Below, piece by piece: positions 1-5,146 of a stretch of 15,341 nucleotides of DNA. Positions within the stretch are counted from its first letter, which is position 1, and every line of letters begins with the position of its first letter. Below the pieces are notes generated by a model. It was not told where the DNA came from. It saw only the letters and a list, made by a program, of their open reading frames with translations, and did not search any database. Origin of the DNA: Synechococcales cyanobacterium 340R_concoct_173_sub (GTDB taxonomy: Bacteria > Cyanobacteriota > Cyanobacteriia > Leptolyngbyales > Leptolyngbyaceae). Made by a program: the position numbers and the translations under genes. The stretch spans positions 1-15,341 of the forward strand of contig JANXNM010000757.1 of assembly GCA_025354065.1 (NCBI GenBank). The letters are read 5' to 3'.

Positions 1-88
1 CGACCGATCTAAGTAGTGTAAAAAGACTCACGCCAAAAGCTATTTAGGTAATACTAAAATCTAGGTGGCAATCCATTGAGGTGAAATC

Positions 89-373
89 ATGACTCTTGAC
101 GACTTGACCCCAGCCATAGAAGAAGAAATTAAGACGATCGCGGCTCAACATGGTGCCTTTAATGTACGAGTATTCGGATCCGTTGCGAAAGGAGAAGCCA
201 CCCCAAATAGCAATCTAGATCTACTCGTTGATTATGACTTAGACAAAATAAGTCCTTGGTTTCCGGTCTGACTGATTCGAGATATCGAAAACTTACTTAA
301 CATCAAAGTCGATATTGTAACCAGTGAGGGACTAAAACCTAGAATTCGCAACGAGATTTTGCAGGAGGTCTAG
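89..373 (+). pseudogene. MNT-type nucleotidyltransferase, broken by an in-frame TGA
   Basis: This is a small nucleotidyltransferase-fold protein of the MinT/MNT family, usually the antitoxin or AMP-transferase partner of a HEPN toxin. A good ribosome site (GAGGTG, 78-83) precedes the ATG by 5 nt. Residues 30-48 show the family GS...G...S.LDLLV signature, but the first catalytic Asp of the usual D-x-D is Asn (N42; D44 remains). Codon 61 is TGA (269-271). Directly after it, in the same frame, the family C-terminus continues for 33 codons (LIRDIENLLNIKVDIV..., ending RIRNEILQEV) to a TAG at 371-373. An Arg codon CGA changed to TGA by one transition would explain this. No HEPN partner follows, so the toxin gene is missing. 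Stop readthrough is possible but unlikely given the second lesion. I see the stop and the motif; loss of function is inferred. Confidence 0.8.
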
Positions 374-397
374 TCTGTCGATTGGGAAGGTCAAACA

Positions 398-910
398 TTG
401 ACCACAGATCTGAATGTCTACGGTCAATTGAAAGTGAACTATCAGGGCATTAATGAACCGCCCGTGATGGATTGCGATCGGATTGTCCTTATCGATAACG
501 TTTGGTTAGACATTGGAGAACTGCCAGCCCTACCCGTACCAAAACTTATTTCTGATTCCGTTCTTGTATCAGAATCAATTACGGTACCAGAACCAATGAT
601 GATTGCTGAAAACACTAATCAGACAATAGTGGAGACGGTGGCTATCATCGATTGTCCCACAGGTTTAGAAAGCTTCCCATTAGTTACCGCTGTCTGGAAT
701 TACTTGGATGGTAAGGATGCTCGAACTATAAAACAAATCCGTGATGCTTTACGTAAGTCAGAGCGGATAACTGAAGATGACTTGAAAGCTAAGTTTCCAA
801 ATGTCGAAGGTTACAGTGAAGGGTTGAAAAATGTTATCAACTTCGGAGTAAATAAAGGGTTCTTAAAAGAAGTTTCCGAAGACACTTATGAGGCTATCAA
901 GAAACATTAA
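398..910 (+). CDS. Unrecognised 170-aa protein with a helical, winged-helix-like C-terminus; perhaps the 3' end of a larger gene
   Basis: The frame is open from the stop of the nucleotidyltransferase remnant (371-373) and contains no early ATG. The only initiator is TTG at 398, with a GGAAGG ribosome-site candidate at 385-390. Residues 1-45 look globular (LKVNYQGINEPPVMDCDRIV), 46-95 are a low-complexity Val/Pro/Glu linker, and about 95-170 form a charged helical domain (TIKQIRDALRKSERITEDD, then GLKNVINFGVNKGFL). That last domain resembles the winged-helix tails seen on plasmid primase/helicase-type proteins. I do not recognise the family with confidence. The lack of a normal start and the abrupt N-terminus suggest a 5'-truncated remnant. 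It lies in the same frame as the broken gene upstream, and the 12-bp repeat array follows within 85 bp. Confidence 0.5.
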   Translation: MTTDLNVYGQLKVNYQGINEPPVMDCDRIVLIDNVWLDIGELPALPVPKLISDSVLVSESITVPEPMMIAENTNQTIVETVAIIDCPTGLESFPLVTAVWNYLDGKDARTIKQIRDALRKSERITEDDLKAKFPNVEGYSEGLKNVINFGVNKGFLKEVSEDTYEAIKKH

Positions 911-956
911 CTAACCCTTGCGACCATCACTGCGACTTACGACAAAACATACATTA

Positions 957-1003
957 AGGGCTGCGACTAAGGAGATAACAAGGGTCACAGCGGTCGCAGC
1001 CCT
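957..1003. repeat. Perfect 11-bp inverted repeat
   Basis: AGGGCTGCGAC at 957-967 is the exact reverse complement of GTCGCAGCCCT at 993-1003, with a 25-nt loop. No T-run follows, so it is not a standard intrinsic terminator. Its right arm is the first unit of the tandem array described next. Confidence 0.75.
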
Positions 1004-1040
1004 AGTCGCAGAATTAGTCGCAGGATTAGTCGCAGAAATT
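993..1040 (+). repeat. Tandem repeat, four copies of a 12-bp unit with a GTCGCAG core
   Basis: GTCGCAG begins at 993, 1005, 1017 and 1029, exactly 12 bp apart. The intervening bases are CCCTA, AATTA and GATTA. Inverted copies of the core (CTGCGAC) stand at 930, 961 and 1620. The period is divisible by three, and the array reads VAALVAELVAGLVAEI in the frame that starts with TTG at 918 and stops at the TAG after 1068. No ribosome site supports that TTG. Candidates are an iteron-like protein-binding array, a hypervariable repeat, or part of a small coding sequence. Confidence 0.7.
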
Positions 1041-1080
1041 AGGATGCATAGTAAAGTAACTTTCAACTATTAGGAACAAA

Positions 1081-1188
1081 ATGACAAACCTTAAAGACAT
1101 AGCCAAAGATTCACGTTACTCAGTAGTCAGAACGACCGCAAAGCTAACAATTTTTCCAGTACGTCTAGACCTTCCAAAATCCACATAA
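1081..1188 (+). CDS. Very small ORF (35 aa), possibly the start of a broken gene
   Basis: ATG at 1081 follows AGGA (1072-1075) at normal spacing. The product begins MTNLKDIAKDSRYSVVRTTA and stops at TAA 1186-1188. The opening resembles the N-terminal leader found on some ParB-like plasmid or phage proteins (short helix, then a Ser/Arg segment), but that is a weak impression. Neighbouring frames have repeated stops, so if this was once longer it is decayed. Family unknown. Confidence 0.25.
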   Translation: MTNLKDIAKDSRYSVVRTTAKLTIFPVRLDLPKST

Positions 1189-1237
1189 GAGACATTAACC
1201 TAGGGCAACTACTAAGGAAATAATTGGTGTCCGCTGT

Positions 1238-1378
1238 ATGAGGTTCTATGCAAATCCTACCGCTCAAGACACGATCGAATTTAAGGGATTTATCTTTAAG
1301 GTTATCGGATTGCATCATAAGGATTTGAAAATCAAGGGAAGTCATGATAGGTCAAAAATGCCCATAGTGATCACTTAG
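1238..1378 (+). CDS. Small ORF of unknown function (46 aa)
   Basis: ATG at 1238 opens a 46-residue frame to TAG at 1376-1378. The product is MRFYANPTAQDTIEFKGF followed by a hydrophobic and basic stretch (FKVIGLHHKDLKIKG). The frame is open back to about 1199 without another ATG. There is no good ribosome site. It sits 32 bp before another small ORF in the same direction. I do not recognise it. A 72-aa frame on the opposite strand overlaps it but has no better support. Confidence 0.25.
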   Translation: MRFYANPTAQDTIEFKGFIFKVIGLHHKDLKIKGSHDRSKMPIVIT

Positions 1379-1410
1379 TATATTGGTACTGTTGAATAAG
1401 GTATCAGGAA

Positions 1411-1572
1411 ATGAAAGCATTACTGGTAGAGCGTGATTATGTATTTCTTAGATTTGGAAATGGTACCCTTGAAATTTGGAAACATCTAAAAAGTGGATCC
1501 ACAGTGTTAGTAACGCGGTCGGGATTAGGTGATAGTAGAGCAAAGCAAAACTGGATCCACAGACTTAAATAA
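1411..1572 (+). CDS. Small ORF of unknown function (53 aa)
   Basis: ATG at 1411 with AGGAA directly upstream (1406-1410; the spacing is too tight to be ideal), ending at TAA 1570-1572. The product is protein-like in composition: MKALLVERDYVFLRFGNGTL, then EIWKHLKSGSTVLVTRSGLG, then a basic tail ending NWIHRLK. The alternating hydrophobic pattern suggests a compact beta-rich domain. No known family comes to mind. It is the most coding-like of the small frames in this accessory stretch. Confidence 0.4.
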   Translation: MKALLVERDYVFLRFGNGTLEIWKHLKSGSTVLVTRSGLGDSRAKQNWIHRLK

Positions 1573-1619
1573 AAGAAATCCTCTATTAATCTTTAACCGG
1601 ATTAATACAGGGTCTTTTG

Positions 1620-1685
1620 CTGCGACTATACATAGAGTTAAGTCTATATAAATAGTAGATTCAACTCTATGTAAATTTTGTCGCG
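1620..1685. repeat. Large imperfect palindrome (nested inverted repeat)
   Basis: The inner arms ACATAGAGTT (1630-1639) and AACTCTATGT (1663-1672) match perfectly and gain one more pair outward (1629/1673). An outer pair, GCGAC at 1622-1626 and GTCGC at 1680-1684, nests around them. The outer arms carry the same CTGCGAC/GTCGC word as the tandem array at 993-1035. No T-run follows, so an operator, replication site or element end is more likely than a terminator. Confidence 0.55.
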
Positions 1686-1708
1686 ATAACCTGAGAATGG
1701 TTATTAAT

Positions 1709-1717
1709 TTATCCACA
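1709..1717 (+). promoter_or_regulatory. Perfect DnaA-box match
   Basis: TTATCCACA matches the high-affinity DnaA box exactly. I see only one perfect copy here, so an origin is not shown. It lies between the palindrome at 1620-1685 and the TGGACT repeats at 1813-1976, a combination that would suit a plasmid-type origin remnant. A single 9-mer can also occur by chance. Confidence 0.35.
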
Positions 1718-1812
1718 ATGAATAGACCTGTCACAGTGGTTAGTGTTTTTGATTTACTCCAGAACCAAAACGCTGAAAGCCTTACGTAGCAAGGAAAGTA
1801 AGCCTTAGACTC

Positions 1813-1976
1813 TGGACTAATGCGTTGGACTTCTGTAATATGTGCAGAAGTCCAACGGTTCTAAATAGGCTGAAACATAGACTAGGCAAAGATTTCAAAT
1901 GTGAACTAGTCAAGCTTGGACTAACCGGGCCTTATTTTGGACTAAATTTTCAAAATAACGATCGAAAGAAGTCCAA
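1813..1976. repeat. Cluster of TGGACT repeats in both orientations
   Basis: TGGACTAA occurs at 1813-1820, 1917-1924 and 1938-1945. TTGGACT also occurs at 1825, and its complement AGTCCAA at 1849 and 1970. That is six copies of a 6-bp word in about 165 bp. Two copies form the arms of the hairpin at 1823-1857. The layout suggests repeated binding sites, either iterons or an operator array. No protein-coding frame explains it. Confidence 0.5.
1823..1857 (+). ncRNA. Perfect 13-bp hairpin, possibly part of a small RNA
   Basis: CGTTGGACTTCTG (1823-1835) pairs perfectly with CAGAAGTCCAACG (1845-1857) around a 9-nt loop. There is no T-run, so it is not a terminator itself. A strong terminator stands downstream at 2010-2052 on the same strand with no gene between. 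A transcript of about 200-300 nt containing this hairpin and ending there would be a non-coding RNA. That is inference: I found no convincing promoter and no match to tmRNA, 6S, RNase P RNA or Yfr motifs. Confidence 0.3.
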
Positions 1977-2009
1977 ACAGTAACGATCGATTTACCCAAC
2001 TGGCACATC

Positions 2010-2052
2010 ACACCATTCTCAATGAGCATTTACTATTGAGAATGGTGTTTTT
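2010..2052 (+). terminator. Strong intrinsic terminator
   Basis: Fourteen perfect base pairs (2010-2023 with 2035-2048; arm core CACCATTCTCAAT) enclose an 11-nt loop, and the 3' arm runs into TTTTT at 2048-2052. The T-run is only on the plus strand, so it ends a rightward transcript. The nearest rightward ORF ends at 1572, more than 400 bp upstream. Confidence 0.8.
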
Positions 2053-2078
2053 GACGGGGAACCTATGAAAAATTAGCT

Positions 2079-2127
2079 AATGGGGGCAGACTGTAAATTC
2101 GCTGGTTACGCCTACGCTAGTTTGAAT
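2079..2127 (+). pseudogene. Partial copy of tRNA-Tyr in inverted orientation
   Basis: These 49 nt match 45 of 49 positions of the intact tRNA-Tyr (its bases at 2315-2363 on the other strand). They cover the end of the D loop, the D-stem 3' strand, the whole anticodon arm with GTA, the variable arm and half of the T arm. Both acceptor strands are missing, so it cannot be a tRNA. All four differences are G-to-A or C-to-T changes, as expected for an unselected copy. Orientation is opposite to the real gene, which makes a 187-nt-spaced inverted repeat around tRNA-Thr. Confidence 0.85.
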
Positions 2128-2219
2128 ATTGATAGAAACTAAGAGAAAGAAAATTATTGAGCGTTAAGACTTTTGGGTACAGTTTGGGTACTATTTTGAC
2201 CCTCTAAGCTTAAAACCTA

Positions 2220-2291
2220 AGCCTATGATGAGGATTGAACTCATGACCTCACCCTTACCAAGGGTGTGCTCTACCACTGAGCTACATAGGC
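2220..2291 (-). tRNA. trnT-GGU: tRNA-Thr (GGU)
   Basis: Read on the minus strand, the 7-bp acceptor stem GCCTATG/CATAGGC closes perfectly. The anticodon arm is CACCC-TTGGTAA-GGGTG, giving anticodon GGU, and the T loop is TTCAATC. Length is 72 nt including a U73 discriminator. CCA is not encoded: the next bases are TTA. It lies 10 nt after tRNA-Tyr and is very probably co-transcribed with it, an arrangement I expect in cyanobacteria. Confidence 0.96.
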
Positions 2292-2301
2292 TGATTGTGG
2301 A

Positions 2302-2383
2302 TGGGCCGAGCTAGATTCGAACTAGCGTAGGCGTAGCCAGCGGATTTACAGTCCGCCCCCATTAACCACTCGGGCATCGACCC
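2302..2383 (-). tRNA. trnY-GUA: tRNA-Tyr (GUA)
   Basis: A class II tRNA on the minus strand. The acceptor stem GGGTCGA/TCGGCCC has one G-U pair. The anticodon arm is GCGGA-CTGTAAA-TCCGC, giving GUA. A long variable arm (GGC-TAC-GCC) is followed by the T arm GCTAG-TTCGAAT-CTAGC and an A73 discriminator. CCA is not encoded: TCC follows. At 82 nt it is a normal length for bacterial tRNA-Tyr. It is the first gene of the Tyr-Thr pair and the source of the partial copy at 2079-2127. Confidence 0.97.
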
Positions 2384-2400
2384 CCGCTCCACAAGAACCT

Positions 2401-2429
2401 ATACTAGCGGGGTCTCGAGGGTTTGGCAA
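2401..2429 (-). promoter_or_regulatory. Promoter of the tRNA-Tyr/Thr operon
   Basis: On the minus strand, TTGCCA (2429-2424) and TAGTAT (2406-2401) are separated by exactly 17 bp. Transcription would begin a few bases before the mature tRNA-Tyr 5' end at 2383. Both hexamers fit the SigA consensus well. Confidence 0.65.
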
Positions 2430-2612
2430 GGGGTAGAATCAAATTTCTTTAATCCCTTGCCTCCCCTGAGTTTAAGCTCACCATCATTTTCATAAACTCG
2501 CTGCTTCCATCATCTACATGTACCAAATTGTGGTGACAATGAAAAAAGGGATGAAAAACTAGTCAGCAGTATTTAAATAATCCAAAATCATCAGCGAAAA
2601 CCCCGCCCGACC

Positions 2613-2753
2613 TTTGAACTTGTAAGGAAACTTGGCATCAGCAGACTCTTAAAATCACAGGGATTACATAGGGAGATTGACGATCGCCCTGACGTAATTA
2701 GAATTACTGAACAGGGACTTGGCTTCCGGCTAAATTGCCTAAAGAATTTATGA
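2613..2753 (+). pseudogene. Possible remnant of a winged-helix (OmpR/PhoB-like) C-terminus
   Basis: The frame is open from about 2574 to TGA at 2751-2753 and has no start codon. The residues LHREIDDRPDVIRITEQGLG, followed by FRLN, resemble the end of OmpR-type DNA-binding domains, where a recognition helix (HI..LR.KI) is followed by a wing hairpin ending in T..G.GYR. The rest of the domain and the receiver are absent. The likeness is short, so chance is a real alternative. Confidence 0.25.
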
Positions 2754-2866
2754 ATTGTCCGTTAAGCTACTGAGGATATACTTCAAGCTAGATGTTTGTT
2801 TTTTAACATGCCTTTAGGTATGGACGTTCCGATCGTTTGACTTAGAGACCAGTTAATAATTCAGAC

Positions 2867-2895
2867 GGTGCGATCGAGGTGTTGACGATCGCACC
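2867..2895. repeat. 10-bp perfect inverted repeat built on CGATCG
   Basis: GGTGCGATCG (2867-2876) pairs perfectly with CGATCGCACC (2886-2895) across a 9-nt loop. There is no T-run. It is made of the abundant cyanobacterial CGATCG palindromes and may be only a by-product of their density. Confidence 0.5.
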
Positions 2896-3030
2896 CATCT
2901 TGATTGCTCTGGAGAACGCTACAATTCTTAAGGGATTCAGTCATGAGCCTTTCGAGAGGGATAGACTAAATGCCGAGTCAGCACGAGACTGACATCTATT
3001 GTTCGTTGTGTTTGGAGATGTGGAGCCTAT

Positions 3031-3564
3031 ATGAAACGAGATGGCAAGTTAACCGACGTTCAATTGATTGTTCAACGGAGCAGTCTACAGAAAAATAAAA
3101 ACTGGAAATCCATGGGAGTTAACCCGTTAATCTTATTGCTCATCGTTTTGGGACTAGTGTCCTGTGCGTCCTCTAAACCGACACCGACATCGACTCCTAC
3201 CGTTGAACTCACTCCTAGCCCCAAACCTACTCCTAGCGTAAAACCCTCGCCTAAACCTAAACCTAAACCTTCTGCAGCAGCTCCCAGATCTGAAACAGAT
3301 GCGTCTCAATCTGCTAACGATCGGTACCAAACTAGTGAGGGAGAAGTAGAGCCAGAATATATCCCTAAAAATAAGGCGATCATACCTGCTGAAAAGCCTC
3401 AACCCACGGTTATCAGGCCAGCACCTTCTGTCGAACCCGCCATCGACCCCGAACCTCGCATGCAGGACTCCATTCCACCGCTTCAAACAACACCGACTCC
3501 AAGGCCTCCGATCGCCCCACAGCCGGATTCAGATCCCGAACCCCCACCTGCCTCTGCCCGCTAA
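3031..3564 (+). CDS. Proline-rich putative lipoprotein
   Basis: From the first ATG (3031, ribosome site GGAG at 3022-3025) the protein is 177 aa. A hydrophobic segment at residues 32-44 ends in a lipobox LVSC with Cys45, as in signal-peptidase II substrates. A 44-residue signal region is long. The in-frame ATG at 3112 would put the lipid-bearing Cys at residue 18, a normal length, so that start may be the true one despite a weaker ribosome site. After the Cys the protein is almost all Pro, Thr, Lys, Glu and Ser (PKPKPKP and TPTSTPT runs) and must be extended and unstructured, a likely spacer between membrane and cell wall. No enzymatic domain is visible. It is a hypothetical protein; export and lipidation are inferred from the lipobox. 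Confidence 0.7.
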   Translation: MKRDGKLTDVQLIVQRSSLQKNKNWKSMGVNPLILLLIVLGLVSCASSKPTPTSTPTVELTPSPKPTPSVKPSPKPKPKPSAAAPRSETDASQSANDRYQTSEGEVEPEYIPKNKAIIPAEKPQPTVIRPAPSVEPAIDPEPRMQDSIPPLQTTPTPRPPIAPQPDSDPEPPPASAR

Positions 3565-3723
3565 TGGATGATGAACAAGCTTGTCGCGAATCTTGCGGAG
3601 TTGCGCGTATTTCACCTAATTAAATCTCAGTAGGTTTACTAGCAAATTGATGATGGTCTGAGTTCTCTGAAGGGAATGATGAGCAAATCGTAAATTTCGT
3701 TTTAGGTAAGGGCTAAGTTTTAG

Positions 3724-5118
3724 ATGATCCCTGAAAGTCGTCTGTTTTGTTCATTAGATGGTCTTAGTGCTGGTGTGCGCGCTAAGACCCGATCGTCTAT
3801 TTTGCAAGATCTGGGATTGTTAGAAGCCGAGACTGTACCCGTTTTTGAGGAAGTCGTTCAAACCGCTGCTCATTTTACGGGTATGGCGATGGCGATGTTG
3901 ACCGTAATCAATGACGATCGTGAGCTATTAAAAGCAACCTTTGGGTTAATTCACTTGGGCTTAATGAACGACTTAGTTCGCCATCGTTTCATTGAATTAC
4001 AGGATTCCTTTGCAACTCATGTGGTCGATAGTCATCAAGCTCTCGTTATTACCGATACCCACGCCCATCCTGCTTTTGCTCAAAGCCTGCTAACCCAACA
4101 GTACGGCATTCGCAGTTACATCGGAGTTCCGTTGGTGACGAGTAATGGAGTCTGTGTTGGCGTGCTTTCTGTCTTGGATACTGAAATGCGGGAATTTAAT
4201 CTGAGAGAAATTGAATTTTTGATGATGACCGCTCGGTTCGCCATGAGTGATTGTGAGCGTCTGCATAGTGTAAAATTAATTCCACGATCGGCCATTGTTC
4301 CTCTATCTCAGCCGCAATCCGGATCTCACACCATCGCCCCTCGAACAGACGACTGTGAAACTATCCCGCTGAAATTTAAACTGCTGGCTCACCTGACCCA
4401 AGAACTGCGAACTCCGTTGACTTCTGTTATGGGGATGGCCAGTGTCCTGAACCGAGAAATTTATGGTCCGTTGACAGCAAAACAGCGGGAATATCTTGGG
4501 ATTATTCACAACAGCGGTGACTATTTGTTGTCCTTAGTGAAAGAGATTTTAGAGCTGTCGCAGTTGAACTTACAGTCACAGGAATTGAATCTGACATCAG
4601 TTGACATTGAAATGCTTTGTCAACAAGCGATCGCTACTTTACAACAGGCTGCCCAGCGCCGTGAGCAGGAAATTCGTCTAACGGTGGAACCGGGAAATCG
4701 GATTTGGAGTTTAGATAAAGAAAAGATGCGGCAGATGTTGTATCACCTGATTTTTAGCGTCATTCAGTCATCCAATGGGGGAAGCGTGGTGCATTTACAT
4801 GCGGCTAGTAAAGTTTCTGGACTTCGTCTGACGTTGTGGGTGACGCATCCTTGTTTAGAATATATTTCCTATGGGTCTAGTTTAAATGAGTATGAGGTGC
4901 ATCTCGATCGATTGCCAACAGATTCTTCCCGTTCAACCGGAGTCCTTAACTCACCGCCCAGAACTCCTGAAATTGAAATCCCAGAACGATTGCATTTTAA
5001 TTTAGGATTTTTGTTAAGTCGTCAATTAGTTGGATTACATGGCGGTGAGATTCAGGTCCAAGCTCATGCCACTGGAGGCGATCGCTATGTGGTTACGGTG
5101 CCTCGTCTGAGTTGCTAG
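3724..5118 (+). CDS. GAF-domain protein with a degenerate histidine-kinase module
   Basis: This 464-aa soluble protein has a GAF sensor domain (about residues 30-178), a linker, a HisKA-like dimerisation helix pair (217-283) and an ATPase-like C-terminus (about 300-464). No membrane segment is present. In the H-box the sequence is LAHLTQELRTPL: the residue aligned with the phospho-accepting His of SHELRTPL is Gln226. The ATPase part is also eroded. The N-box reads LYHLIFSVIQ where LxNLLxNAIK is expected, there is no D-x-G-x-G box, and only the tail (LSRQLVGLHGGEI) is well preserved. It therefore probably cannot autophosphorylate and may act as a scaffold or partner of another kinase. I believe related cyanobacterial proteins carry the same TQELRTPL form, which would make this a stable family, but that needs checking. 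It is convergent with the next gene. Confidence 0.88.
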   Translation: MIPESRLFCSLDGLSAGVRAKTRSSILQDLGLLEAETVPVFEEVVQTAAHFTGMAMAMLTVINDDRELLKATFGLIHLGLMNDLVRHRFIELQDSFATHVVDSHQALVITDTHAHPAFAQSLLTQQYGIRSYIGVPLVTSNGVCVGVLSVLDTEMREFNLREIEFLMMTARFAMSDCERLHSVKLIPRSAIVPLSQPQSGSHTIAPRTDDCETIPLKFKLLAHLTQELRTPLTSVMGMASVLNREIYGPLTAKQREYLGIIHNSGDYLLSLVKEILELSQLNLQSQELNLTSVDIEMLCQQAIATLQQAAQRREQEIRLTVEPGNRIWSLDKEKMRQMLYHLIFSVIQSSNGGSVVHLHAASKVSGLRLTLWVTHPCLEYISYGSSLNEYEVHLDRLPTDSSRSTGVLNSPPRTPEIEIPERLHFNLGFLLSRQLVGLHGGEIQVQAHATGGDRYVVTVPRLSC

Positions 5119-5146
5119 TTCTGTCTGAGTTGTTAGCGCCGGGTTG

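Larger units (their letters stand above)
1573..2219. other. Gene-free stretch between the small ORFs and tRNA-Thr
   Basis: I see no convincing coding frame on either strand. A 69-aa minus-strand frame (1525-1734) has no support. The stretch holds the palindrome, the DnaA box, the TGGACT repeats, the hairpin, the terminator and the tRNA-Tyr fragment listed separately. It also holds TTTGGGTAC repeated at 2172-2180 and 2183-2191, immediately 3' of tRNA-Thr. Confidence 0.6.
2384..3030. other. Intergenic stretch of about 650 bp
   Basis: Apart from the tRNA promoter, this stretch contains a possible decayed coding remnant at 2613-2753 and a HIP1-type inverted repeat at 2867-2895. I see no intact gene on either strand. 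The leader of the lipoprotein gene probably lies at its right end, but no convincing promoter hexamers stand out. Confidence 0.5.

Noticed and set aside
993..1040. Short regularly spaced repeats taken as a possible CRISPR array
   Set aside because: Unit and spacing total only 12 bp, there are no 30-nt-class unique spacers, and no cas genes are near.
1127..1345. 72-aa frame on the minus strand
   Set aside because: It lies antisense to small plus-strand frames, has no ribosome site and no recognisable domain.
1494..1562. TGGATCCACAG repeated at 1494 and 1552 as a functional repeat
   Set aside because: Both copies lie inside the 53-aa frame and form a short near-palindromic word that can recur by chance.
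1525..1734. 69-aa frame on the minus strand
   Set aside because: It overlaps the palindrome and DnaA box, begins without a ribosome site and has no family likeness.
2079..2363. attL/attR pair of an element integrated at tRNA-Tyr
   Set aside because: The two copies are inverted and the fragment lacks the tRNA 3' end, so simple site-specific integration is not supported; kept only as an unexplained copy.
3154..3486. 110-aa Arg-rich frame on the minus strand
   Set aside because: It is the antisense shadow of the Pro/Lys-rich lipoprotein repeats; its Arg/Phe/Cys bias comes from that composition.
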